Of a DNA stretch of 64,000 nucleotides, positions 40,101 through 47,440 are shown in pieces. The number at the start of each line of letters is the position of its first letter. The first letter of the stretch is position 1. A model generated the notes under the pieces. That model was not told the origin of the DNA and searched no databases. It was given only the letters and a program-made list of their open reading frames with translations. A program made the translations under genes and the position numbers. The stretch is from Cellulomonas chitinilytica (GTDB taxonomy: Bacteria; Actinomycetota; Actinomycetes; Actinomycetales; Cellulomonadaceae): assembly GCF_016862675.1 (NCBI RefSeq), contig NZ_BONK01000019.1:21917-85916 (forward strand). Direction: 5' to 3'.

Positions 40101-40211
40101 CGCGCTCGCCGGCGCGAGGGCCAGCAGCCAGAACGCGCGGCGACCGAACCAGGAGAACAGGGCGGGCGCGACGACGGCGGCTGCGAAGTGCACGAGCAGC
40201 AGCAACAGCAC
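37167..40211 (-). CDS. mnhA: Mrp Na+/H+ antiporter subunit A (fused A/B)
   Basis: A 1014-residue protein from GTG 40211. The first two thirds are the NuoL-like part, with DDMLLLFVFWELTTVTSYLL (conserved Glu), IGVITKSALIPFHFWLP (conserved Lys) and HAAAMVKAGVYL. The last about 220 residues are the MnhB domain (VYLLFSGHSAPGGGFAAGLV), usual for actinobacterial MnhA. First gene of the operon. VapBC lies upstream on the same strand, 92 bp away. Confidence 0.95.
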   Translation of the reverse strand: MLLLLLVHFAAAVVAPALFSWFGRRAFWLLALAPASAFVWALSWTSAVADGRGPVEQVEWIPALGLELSFRLDTLAWLMTIVVGGVGALVLVYCAGYFSAAAHGLGRFGGVFVAFAGAMLGLVTADDMLLLFVFWELTTVTSYLLIGHYADRKASRRAAMQAIVITTAGGLAMLVGVVLLGQAARTYRLSAVIADPPGGTVATVAVVCLLIGVITKSALIPFHFWLPAAMAAPTPVSAYLHAAAMVKAGVYLVARFAPAYSTNEAWHGIVLTLGCGTLLLGGYRALRQHDLKLVLAFGTVSQLGLIVLLVGLGTKAAALAGLAMLGAHAMFKASLFLVVGGIDAATGTRDLRRLSGVGRRLPLTATAGALATASMIGLPPFAGYVAKEAGLESLHDLPWVLGAVAVGSVLTVAYGCRLWWGAFSTKPAVVPAAVTESDEGHGLSIADAGTSTAAPAKITTPSLLLVWPALILAVLGLAVALLPQLGEHLLDPYADTYPEGAPGHLTLWAGFTPTFVLTLGILAAGALLFAVRDRVERWQAGVYRGPEADRVYRRFMRRLDDVAADVTAVTQRGSLPLYLGIILLVFVVGVGGTTLVSTTLPGDVTAWDQPAQVVFGGMTVVSAILVARARRRLKAVILLGIGGYAVAGLYLLHGAPDLALTQVLVETVTLVVFVLVLRRLPPYFSDRPLAGSRWVRLGIGLAVGLTVAGIALVAPGARLHAPVSEHFADEAVTFGGGKNIVNVTLVDIRAWDTMGEISVLLVAATGVASLVFLSRRAGAIFRERDAPADRAVWGEVPDTMAQLRRPDGPRSGADESRGQGPTSEVAPRSAARAREWLRAGRTLAPQRRSVIFEVVVRLLFHTMIVYSVYLLFSGHSAPGGGFAAGLVTGIALIVRYLAGGRYELGEAAPVQPGLLLGGGLFLSAGVGLVAQLVGGSVLQSWQLDLHVPVIGDVHLVTSLFFDIGVYLVVVGLVLDVLRSLGAEIDRRAETGEDAEVGEAVGGDAEPADAPGVRP

Positions 40212-40303
40212 GCGTCCGGCTCCGTCCGGTCGAGGGCGGGTGGTCGGTCGGTCGGTCGAAAGGATTTGGTCAAGACACTATCAAGTGCTCCCGCACCGAC
40301 TGC

Positions 40304-40699
40304 TCACACCACGACCACATCGCACTGCACGCCGGGGGCTCGCGCCAGTCGCCGGTCCCGGGTCAGCAGCGGGCAGCCGAGCCGCTCCGCGACCGCCACG
40401 TAGGCGGCGTCGTACCCGCTCAGCGCACCCGTCAGCCGCCAGACGTCGCCCCGGACCGCGGCGAACGGCCACAGGTCGACGGGGAGCGTGGCGAAGGCGT
40501 CGAAGGCGAGCGTCGCCTCGGTGCCCGACAACGCCCGCGCTGCCCGGTGCCGACGCAGCACGTTCGTCACCTCGTGCGGCAGCAGGTCCGGCGCCGCCAG
40601 GCGGGCGGCCCCGACGTGCCGCGCGACAGCCTCGCCGTCGCCGTCGGGATCGAGCAGGAGGGTGAGGATCGCCGAGGCGTCGACGACGAGGTGGCTCAC
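40304..40699 (-). CDS. VapC-type PIN-domain toxin
   Basis: A 131-residue protein from GTG 40699, overlapping the antitoxin stop. PIN acidic residues are seen in VVDASAILTLL (first Asp), LLPHEVTNVLRR (Glu), LSGYDAAYVAVAERLG (Asp) and LLTRDRRLAR (Asp), making a complete Mg2+ site. Such toxins cleave tRNA or rRNA when freed from the antitoxin. It lies upstream of and co-directional with the Mrp operon. Confidence 0.9.
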   Translation of the reverse strand: MSHLVVDASAILTLLLDPDGDGEAVARHVGAARLAAPDLLPHEVTNVLRRHRAARALSGTEATLAFDAFATLPVDLWPFAAVRGDVWRLTGALSGYDAAYVAVAERLGCPLLTRDRRLARAPGVQCDVVVV

Positions 40700-40929
40700 C
40701 TGCGATCGGCGTCGAGGTCGTCGAGCACGCGGGACAGGTCGAACGGCGGGTAGGCGCGCGCCCGGGAGCGGATCGCCGCCACGGCGTCCGCCGCCGTCGG
40801 GTAGGCGCTGAGGTCGATGAGCTGAGCGCGCAGGTACTCCTGCAGCGACCGGCCCGAGCGCGCAGCCCGGGCGGCCAGCTCGTCGCGCACGTCGTCGGGG
40901 ACGTCCCGGACGGTGATGGTGACGCTCAT
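40696..40929 (-). CDS. VapB/FitA-like ribbon-helix-helix antitoxin
   Basis: A 77-residue protein from ATG 40929. The N-terminal ribbon TITVRDVPDDVRDELAARAA and helix SGRSLQEYLRAQL form an RHH/FitA DNA-binding fold; the C-terminal segment (YPPFDLSRVLDDLDADRR) would wrap into the PIN active site. It overlaps the toxin by four bases. Confidence 0.9.
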   Translation of the reverse strand: MSVTITVRDVPDDVRDELAARAARSGRSLQEYLRAQLIDLSAYPTAADAVAAIRSRARAYPPFDLSRVLDDLDADRR

Positions 40930-41027
40930 GCCGCGATTCTAGCGTCGCTGCATGCAGAACGCCTGCACGCCCCGGACTCGGCGGGACGGCTCCCGGCGGG
41001 GTCGGCGCGGGCCACTACCGTGGCGCC

Positions 41028-43295
41028 GTGGATCCGCTGCAGTGGGTGTGTCTCGGGCTGGTCGTCGTGGCGACCGTCGTCGGTGTCGGTCTGTTCGCGC
41101 GCGGGGCCGTGTCGATCGGCCGCACCGCGGCGATCGGGAAGCCCGCGCCCGGGCGGCTCGGGCCCGTCGGGACCCGGCTCGGCACGCTCGCGCGGGAGGT
41201 CCTCGGGCACACCCGGTTCCAGCACCGGCCCGTCGTCCGGGCGGCGCACTGGGTCGTCATGGTGTCGTTCCCGCTGCTGTTCGTCACGCTCGTCACCGGG
41301 TACGGGCAGGTGGTGGACCCGGAGTGGTCCCTGCCGGTCATCGGCCACCTCCCGCCGCTCGAGTGGGCGATCGAGCTGTTCGCGTGGCTCGCCCTCGTCG
41401 GGATCGTCGCGCTGTTCGTGCTGCGGCTGCGGCTCGGGTCGACGCGGCGCGCGTCGCGGTTCTTCGGGTCGAACCAGGGACAGGCGTTCTTCGTCGAGTT
41501 CACGGTGTTCGCCGTCGTGCTCGCGGTGATCCTGCTGCGCGGGCTGGAGTACGCGCTGGCCTCCCAGGACCCGGCGACCGCAGGGATCGCGAACGCGTGG
41601 CACTTCCCGCTCACCGCCTGGTTCGGGGCGTCGTGGGTGCCGGTCGCGCACGACACCCTCGCCACCGCCGTCGTCGTCATCGCGACCGTGAAGATCCTCG
41701 TGTCGATGTCGTGGTTCGTCGTCGTCGGGCTGCAGCCCACGATGGGCGTCGCGTGGCACCGGTTCGTCGCGATCGTCAACGTGTACGCCCGCCGCGAGGC
41801 CGCGGGCGGTCCGGCGCTCGGCCCCCTGGCGCCCCTCACCGACCGCAGCGGCGCGCCGATCGACCTCGCCGCGCTGGAGGACCTCCCCGACGACGCCCGC
41901 CTCGGCGCCGGCGCGATCGAGGACCTGTCCTGGAAGCAGCTCCTCGACACCGCGACCTGCACCGAGTGCGGCCGCTGCCAGGACCAGTGCCCGGCGTGGG
42001 CCACGGGCAAGCCGCTGTCGCCGAAGCTGGTCACGCTCGCGCTGCGGGACCACGCGGCGGCGACGGCGCCGTACCTCCGCGCGGGGTCGGGTTCGACCGG
42101 GGAGACGGAGGCATCGTCCTCCCCGCGCTCCGGCCGCGGAGCGACGGTCGAGGAGTCGCACGCCGGGATCGACCTCGTCGCGTCGGGACTCATCGACCCC
42201 GACGTCCTGTGGGCCTGCACCACGTGCGGCGCGTGCGTGCAGCAGTGCCCGGTGGACATCGAGCACGTCGACACCATCGTCGACATGCGGCGCTACCAGG
42301 TGCTCATGGAGTCGGCGTTCCCCAAGGAGCTCGGCGGCACGTTCACCAAGCTCGAGCGGCAGGGCAACCCGTGGGGCCTGCCCGCCCGCGCCCGGCTCGA
42401 CTGGGCCAAGGGGCTCCCGTTCGACGTCCCCGTGGTCGGCGCCGACGTCGAGTCCGCCGCCGACGTCGACTACCTGTTCTGGGTCGGCTGCGCGGGGGCC
42501 TACGAGGACCGCGCGAAGAAGACCACCCGGGCCGTCGCGGAGCTGCTGCACACCGCGGGCGTCACGTTCGCCGTGCTCGGCGACGGGGAGTCGTGCACCG
42601 GCGACCCCGCCCGGCGGGCCGGCAACGAGCTGCTCTACCAGATGCTCGCGTCCGCGAACGTCGAGGTCCTGACCGAGGTCGGCGCGCAGCGGATCGTCGT
42701 CACGTGCGCGCACTGCTTCAACACGATCTCGCGGGAGTACCCGCAGCTCGGCGGCCGGTTCGACGTCGTGCACCACACGGAGCTGCTCAACACCCTGGTC
42801 GCCGACGGGCGGCTCGTCCCGCTGCCGGCCGACGACACCCGCAGCGTCACGTACCACGACCCCTGCTACCTGGGCCGGCACAACCAGGTCTACTCGCCGC
42901 CCCGCGAGCTGCTCGGCGCCCTGCCGGGCGTGCAGCTCGCCGAGATGCCCCGCAACCGGGAGCAGTCGTTCTGCTGCGGCGCGGGCGGCGCACGGATGTG
43001 GATGGAGGAGTCGATCGGCACCCGCATCAGCACCGCGCGGGCCGAGGAGGCGATCGGCACCGGCGCGGACGTCGTCGCGACGGCCTGCCCGTTCTGCTCG
43101 GTGATGCTGTCCGACGGCGTCGCCGCGGCCGCGTCGGGCTCGGCCGGTCCGTCGACGGGTCCCTCCGCCGGCTCCCCCACCGGCCCCGCGACCGGCCCTG
43201 CCGCCCGTGCGGCCGTCGGCGTCCCCGAGGTCGCCGACATCGCCACGCTCCTGCTCGACCGCGTCCGCGCCACCAGGACAGGGGACGACGCATGA
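41028..43295 (+). CDS. Membrane Fe-S oxidoreductase with two CCG domains (EtfD-like)
   Basis: A 755-residue protein from GTG 41028. Residues 1-250 hold about five helices of the NarI/heme b type with several His. Two [4Fe-4S] motifs follow: CTECGRCQDQCP (about 306-317) and CTTCGACVQQCP (about 395-406). The C-terminal part has two cysteine-rich CCG modules (VTCAHCFN, HDPCYLGRHN, CCGAGGARMWME, CPFC). The order matches mycobacterial EtfD, which passes electrons from electron-transferring flavoprotein to menaquinone during fatty-acid oxidation, and also HdrD-like reductases. No etfAB lies nearby. The Gly/Ser/Pro-rich stretch near 705-730 is a linker. Confidence 0.85.
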   Translation: MDPLQWVCLGLVVVATVVGVGLFARGAVSIGRTAAIGKPAPGRLGPVGTRLGTLAREVLGHTRFQHRPVVRAAHWVVMVSFPLLFVTLVTGYGQVVDPEWSLPVIGHLPPLEWAIELFAWLALVGIVALFVLRLRLGSTRRASRFFGSNQGQAFFVEFTVFAVVLAVILLRGLEYALASQDPATAGIANAWHFPLTAWFGASWVPVAHDTLATAVVVIATVKILVSMSWFVVVGLQPTMGVAWHRFVAIVNVYARREAAGGPALGPLAPLTDRSGAPIDLAALEDLPDDARLGAGAIEDLSWKQLLDTATCTECGRCQDQCPAWATGKPLSPKLVTLALRDHAAATAPYLRAGSGSTGETEASSSPRSGRGATVEESHAGIDLVASGLIDPDVLWACTTCGACVQQCPVDIEHVDTIVDMRRYQVLMESAFPKELGGTFTKLERQGNPWGLPARARLDWAKGLPFDVPVVGADVESAADVDYLFWVGCAGAYEDRAKKTTRAVAELLHTAGVTFAVLGDGESCTGDPARRAGNELLYQMLASANVEVLTEVGAQRIVVTCAHCFNTISREYPQLGGRFDVVHHTELLNTLVADGRLVPLPADDTRSVTYHDPCYLGRHNQVYSPPRELLGALPGVQLAEMPRNREQSFCCGAGGARMWMEESIGTRISTARAEEAIGTGADVVATACPFCSVMLSDGVAAAASGSAGPSTGPSAGSPTGPATGPAARAAVGVPEVADIATLLLDRVRATRTGDDA

Positions 43296-43825
43296 CCGCC
43301 ACGCCCGACGCGGCCGACCGCACCCCGACCGACTCGCACCCGACCGCCCCTGACCCGACCGACCCAGGCCGGGCCGCCGCCGGACCCCGCACCGCCGCGC
43401 AGCGCCGCGCCGACACCGAGCACCGGCTGACCCACGACGTCGACGCGTGGGTCGCGACCGTCGACGACGCCGCGACACCCCGCCTCACGGTCCTGTCGTT
43501 CCTGTGGGACGGCTCGACGCTGCTCCTGTCCACGGCGTCGGCGAGCCCCGCGGGCCGGAACCTCGCGACGAACGCCACCGTCCAGGTCGGCATCGGCCGG
43601 ACCCGGGACGTCGTCCTCGTCGGCGGCACCGTCGAGGTGGTCGACCGCGACACGCTCTCCGCCCAGGAGGGCGACGCCTTCGCCGTGAAGACGGGCTTCG
43701 ACCCCCGCACGATCCGGTCCGCGTACGCCTACTACCGGGTGCGCCCGGTGACGGTGCAGGCGTGGCGCGAGGAGGACGAGCTCGCCGGCCGCTGGCTCAT
43801 GCGCGACGGCGTCTGGCTCGCCTGA
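43292..43825 (+). CDS. PPOX-class flavin/F420-dependent protein
   Basis: A 177-residue protein from ATG 43292, overlapping the Fe-S gene by ATGA. After a disordered 40-residue start, the split-barrel fold reads HDVDAWVATVDDAATPRLTV, then PAGRNLATNATVQVGIG and RVRPVTVQAWREEDE. This matches pyridoxamine-phosphate-oxidase-like proteins that bind FMN or F420. Overlap with the Fe-S oxidoreductase suggests a shared redox role. Confidence 0.83.
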   Translation: MTATPDAADRTPTDSHPTAPDPTDPGRAAAGPRTAAQRRADTEHRLTHDVDAWVATVDDAATPRLTVLSFLWDGSTLLLSTASASPAGRNLATNATVQVGIGRTRDVVLVGGTVEVVDRDTLSAQEGDAFAVKTGFDPRTIRSAYAYYRVRPVTVQAWREEDELAGRWLMRDGVWLA

Positions 43826-43901
43826 CACCCGTCCACGACGCCACGCACGCCACGCCGACCCAGGCCGCCGCCACCCGTCGCCGGAGGACGCCGGTCTCGC
43901 T

Positions 43902-43920
43902 GGCCGAGCCGGGCTCGGCC
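43902..43920. terminator. Hairpin between convergent PPOX and siderophore operons
   Basis: GGCCGAG CCGGG CTCGGCC, a 7-bp stem, 12 bp from the end of the siderophore-interacting gene. Can end both transcripts. Confidence 0.6.
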
Positions 43921-43932
43921 GGGCCCAGTGGG

Positions 43933-44727
43933 TCAGCGGGCGGTGGCCTGCTTCCAGTAGCCGCAGAACGTCACGTGGGACTTCGGGACGCCGCGCTCGC
44001 CGACGAGCAGCCGGCGGGCGCCCGTCGCGAGCCGCGACTCGCCGACGGCGAACGCGTACGGGACGCCGTCGGGCCAGGGCAGCTCGCGCAGGTGGGCGAG
44101 GGCCCGGTCGCCGACCCGGTCCGCCGCGCCGCGCGGCAGCCAGTGCACGGACATCCCGGCGGGGGCGTCGACGTCCTGCGCGTCGGCCAGGTCGGGGAGC
44201 TCGACGATCGCGTGCCCGACGGCGTCCCGCGGCAGGTCCCGCAGGATCCCGGCGACGGCGGGCAGCCCGCTCTCGTCGGCCACGAGCAGCGTCCAGTCGG
44301 CCGGCACGGGCGCCCACCCGCACCCCTGGTCGATGAACGCCACCTCCGTGCCCGGCTGCACCGCCTGCGCCCACGGGCCGGCGACCCCGGTGGTCCCGTG
44401 GCAGACGAAGTCGATGTCGAGCTCGGGGACGTCGGGCCGGAACGCCCGCACCGTGTAGCTGCGGATCACCGGGCGGGTCGACTTCGGCAGCGTGAGGTAG
44501 CGCAGGTAGGCGCGGGTGTCGAAGCGGTCCGGCAGGTTGTCGAAACGGGCGTGGTCGTCGACGGGGACGGCGAGACGGAACCACTGGTCGAACCCGCGGT
44601 GCTCGAACCGGCGCAGGTCGTCGCCCGTGAGGGTCACCCGGACCATGTGCGGGCTGACCTGCTCCGTGCGCGCGACGGTCGCGTGCACGAGGCCGGTCGG
44701 GGCGTGGGTCACGGTGATGGTGGGCAC
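43933..44727 (-). CDS. Siderophore-interacting protein (FAD ferric-siderophore reductase)
   Basis: A 264-residue enzyme from GTG 44727. The FAD domain has RSYTVRAFRPDVPELDIDF (RxYTxR motif) and GPWAQAVQPGTEV; the NAD(P)H part has LLVADESGLPAVAGIL and ends VTFCGYWKQA, the signature of the ViuB/SIP group. It releases iron from imported ferric siderophore by reduction. It is the last gene of the desferrioxamine operon, overlapping the previous gene by 19 bp. Confidence 0.93.
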   Translation of the reverse strand: MPTITVTHAPTGLVHATVARTEQVSPHMVRVTLTGDDLRRFEHRGFDQWFRLAVPVDDHARFDNLPDRFDTRAYLRYLTLPKSTRPVIRSYTVRAFRPDVPELDIDFVCHGTTGVAGPWAQAVQPGTEVAFIDQGCGWAPVPADWTLLVADESGLPAVAGILRDLPRDAVGHAIVELPDLADAQDVDAPAGMSVHWLPRGAADRVGDRALAHLRELPWPDGVPYAFAVGESRLATGARRLLVGERGVPKSHVTFCGYWKQATAR

Positions 44728-45320
44728 GTGGTCTCCTGGGTGTCCGGGCTGGTGGTGGGTCGGTCGAGGAAGGCCAGCTGGGCGTCCTTGTGCGGCAGGC
44801 GGACGACGGGTCCGACGACGAACCCGAGCCGGCGCATCCGGGCCAGCACCCGGTCGTTGCGGACGTCGGGCTCGACGACGATCCGCCGGGCCCCCGGCTG
44901 CGCGAACAGGAACTCGACGAGCGCGCCGAGGAGCCGGGTCGCGAACCCGGCCCGCCCGGCACGACCGACGAGCAGGTGGACGCCGACGTCGCCCGGCAGT
45001 ACGTCGTACGTGTCGCCGACCGGGTCGTGCGCCGGCTCGTACGTCTGCAGCAGCGCGGCCGGCTCGTCGTCGCAGGTCACGACGAACGCGTGGTGCGTCG
45101 GGAGCGAGTCGACGTAGGCGTACAGGTCGCGCAGCTCGTCGCGGGGCAGGTCGCCGAGCCCCCAGAACCGGGTGCCCGGTCCGGTGACCCAGCCGTGCAC
45201 GGTGTCGAGGTCGGCGTCGGGGTCGAGCACGCGGACCCGCACGTTGCCGAGGCCGTCGACGACGCGCGCGTGCACGACCTCGCCGCGGGACCCGGCGGCG
45301 AGCCGCAGCGCTGCGGTCAC
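44709..45320 (-). CDS. Second DesC-like (IucB/MbtK-type) acyltransferase
   Basis: A 203-residue GNAT from GTG 45320. It is a paralogue of the desC product: both share the pattern TYEP/TYDP, GDVGVHLLV/GDLGMHLLV, then RIVVEPDVRN/RVVVEPDVRN and a final GF.V....LP.K.A.LA. The conserved His and Asp of this group are present. Such enzymes acylate N-hydroxy-cadaverine or hydroxylysine. Two copies in one operon suggest two acyl donors, for example acetyl and succinyl. Start chosen by GTGA overlap with the acylase gene. Confidence 0.82.
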   Translation of the reverse strand: MTAALRLAAGSRGEVVHARVVDGLGNVRVRVLDPDADLDTVHGWVTGPGTRFWGLGDLPRDELRDLYAYVDSLPTHHAFVVTCDDEPAALLQTYEPAHDPVGDTYDVLPGDVGVHLLVGRAGRAGFATRLLGALVEFLFAQPGARRIVVEPDVRNDRVLARMRRLGFVVGPVVRLPHKDAQLAFLDRPTTSPDTQETTCPPSP

Positions 45321-47440
45321 GAGGTGCCCCCGACCGGCCACGGCTCGGGGTCGAGCAGCTCCCAGTCGGTCACGACCGGCACCGTCCGGGCCGCCGCCCA
45401 GTCGCCGAGCTGGTCGGTGAAGTGCGGGTCCCGCGGGTCGCTCGCGGCGCCGAACGGCACGCCCCACCGGCTGTTCCGGCGGTCGTCGAGGTCCCACACC
45501 CACCGCGCGACCGACCCGCGGTAGACGCTGCCTCCGAACCCGGGCAGGCCGGTCGTGGACCGCACGCAGTCGCCGTCCCCGGCGAGCGGGACGGCAGCCA
45601 CTGTCGGGGCGACGACGCCGGGGATCCCGTCGAGCACGTGCACGGGCCGCACCCGGTGCACGTCTCCCCACGCCTGCGGCTCGACGGTCGCGACGTCCTC
45701 CCACGCGTCCCGCAGCACGGCGGCGGGGTCGAGCGCGGGCTCGTCGAGCAGCCGCGGCAGCGCGTCCGCGACGCGTCCCGCGACGGCGAACCAGGGGTCG
45801 AACAGGGCCCCGTCGCCGTGCGGCTCGTGCAGCGGCGCGAGGACGGGGTGCGCCACGAGCCGGTCGATCACGGCCGACCGCCACCGCACGAACAGGGCCG
45901 CGTCCGGGCTGGCGGCGTCCATCCGGCGGTCCCAGGCGAGCAGCCGCGCGCGGGCGGCGTCGGCGGCCGGCGTGAGCCCGTCGAGGGTGGCCGCCCGAGC
46001 GAGCAGCGGCTCGGCGGTGGGCAGGAGCGTGTCCCCGTGGACGGCCGCCAGGTCGTCCACCGTGAGCGAGCCACGCCCCCGCAGCAGGTCGGCGATCCGG
46101 TGCGCGCGCGACGACGACGGGTACCCGCTGCCGAGGTCGGGCGCGCGGCCGGCGGGCCGCTCGTTGGCGTCGACCGCCACGCCGGTCACCGCGACCGGCT
46201 CCGGCAGCACGAGCCACGGCGCGGGCCGGGCGGCGGGCGACCACGCGTCGAGCGGGAACCGGCGGTCGGACGGGGGCCGTACGGGTGCGCGCCCGGCGGT
46301 GAGGCTGAGCACGGTGCCGTCGGTGTCGGCGGTGAGCACGCGGTTCACCGGGTCGACCCAGCCCGCGAACGCCGCCGCGACGTCGTGCGCGGTCCGGGCT
46401 CGCAGCAGCGCCGGCAGGCACGCGACCCCGAGGTCGAGGTCGACCCGGGCCGGCATCCGCACGCTGTAGGCGGCGCCGGCGCCCCGGTCGACGACGACGG
46501 GCCCGCGCCGCGTCTCGAGGATCTCGACCGGCTCGTCGTCCGCGCCCCGCACCCCGATCCGCTCGGTCGACACGGTGGTCGGCTCCCACCCGTCGGGCCC
46601 GAGCGCCCGCACCCGGTCGCCGTCGCGGTGCAGCCGCTCGCGGAACAGGTCGACGTGGTGCGCCATCGCGTTCGTGATGCCCCACGCGACGGTCCCGGTG
46701 TGGCCGAAGTGGGCGACGCCCGGCACGCCGGGGAACGCGAGCCCGACGACGTCGTACTCCGGGCACGCGAGCCTGACCTGCTGGTACGGGCCGGGCAGCT
46801 CGAGGATCCGGTGCGGGTCGCCCGCGAGGAGCGGGCGGCCGGACGCCGTGCGGGAGCCGTGCAGGGCCCACGCGTTGCTGCCCGCGACGGGCTCGTGCGC
46901 GGTGCCGTCCTGCGCGTCCCGGCCTGGCGGGGTCCCGTCGGGCACGACGACCGCCGCGAGCTCGGGCCCGAGCGTCCGCAGCACGTGGTCGTGCCACAGC
47001 AGCCGCGGGAACGTCGAGAACAGCGCGTGCGCGACGAGCAGCACGCCGAGCGGTGCCCACACGGGCCACGGCTCAGGCTCGACGACGTCCCCGAACCGGG
47101 CGTCGAGCGCGGCGACCTCGGGCGGTCGCCCGCCGGCGAGGAGGCCGTCACGGACGCCGTCGACGTACGCGGCGACCCAGTCCTGGACGTCGGCGGGGAG
47201 ACGGTCGAACGCGCGCTGCGCGGTGTCGGCGAGCCGCGCCCTGCGGGCGAACCGGTCCCACTCGACGCCCGCGGCGCCCAGGTGCTCGGCGAGCCGCCCC
47301 TCGGCCCGCCACCGGTCGACCTCGATCTGCCAGCCGCGGTCGAGCGCGGTGACCCGACCCTGGCCGCGGGCGAGCGCCAGGTGGTCGCCCGCCCGCACGT
47401 GCGGGACGCCCCAGGCGTCGCGGAACAGATCGGCCGTCAT
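45317..47440 (-). CDS. Penicillin-acylase family amidohydrolase in the siderophore operon
   Basis: A 707-residue Ntn hydrolase from ATG 47440. It begins directly with the alpha-chain motif RDAWGVPHV, with no signal peptide, whereas most relatives are exported. The nucleophile is Ser188 in GSNAWAL, freed by self-cleavage after Gly187; the beta chain follows (VAWGITNAMAHHVDLF, TADTDG). It overlaps desD and the second acyltransferase by four bases each, so it belongs to siderophore work. It may trim or exchange acyl groups. A penicillin-amidase gene is, from memory, also reported next to some Streptomyces des loci. Confidence 0.85.
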   Translation of the reverse strand: MTADLFRDAWGVPHVRAGDHLALARGQGRVTALDRGWQIEVDRWRAEGRLAEHLGAAGVEWDRFARRARLADTAQRAFDRLPADVQDWVAAYVDGVRDGLLAGGRPPEVAALDARFGDVVEPEPWPVWAPLGVLLVAHALFSTFPRLLWHDHVLRTLGPELAAVVVPDGTPPGRDAQDGTAHEPVAGSNAWALHGSRTASGRPLLAGDPHRILELPGPYQQVRLACPEYDVVGLAFPGVPGVAHFGHTGTVAWGITNAMAHHVDLFRERLHRDGDRVRALGPDGWEPTTVSTERIGVRGADDEPVEILETRRGPVVVDRGAGAAYSVRMPARVDLDLGVACLPALLRARTAHDVAAAFAGWVDPVNRVLTADTDGTVLSLTAGRAPVRPPSDRRFPLDAWSPAARPAPWLVLPEPVAVTGVAVDANERPAGRAPDLGSGYPSSSRAHRIADLLRGRGSLTVDDLAAVHGDTLLPTAEPLLARAATLDGLTPAADAARARLLAWDRRMDAASPDAALFVRWRSAVIDRLVAHPVLAPLHEPHGDGALFDPWFAVAGRVADALPRLLDEPALDPAAVLRDAWEDVATVEPQAWGDVHRVRPVHVLDGIPGVVAPTVAAVPLAGDGDCVRSTTGLPGFGGSVYRGSVARWVWDLDDRRNSRWGVPFGAASDPRDPHFTDQLGDWAAARTVPVVTDWELLDPEPWPVGGTS

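Noticed and set aside
40952..43825. Frame of 957 codons overlapping the Fe-S gene and joining the PPOX gene
   Set aside because: Only its last 177 codons make sense (the PPOX protein from ATG 43292). Upstream it is the shadow of the Fe-S protein frame.
44709..47069. A single 786-codon protein spanning the second acyltransferase and beyond
   Set aside because: The upstream part is the shadow of the penicillin acylase gene; the real start is GTG 45320, overlapping the acylase stop.
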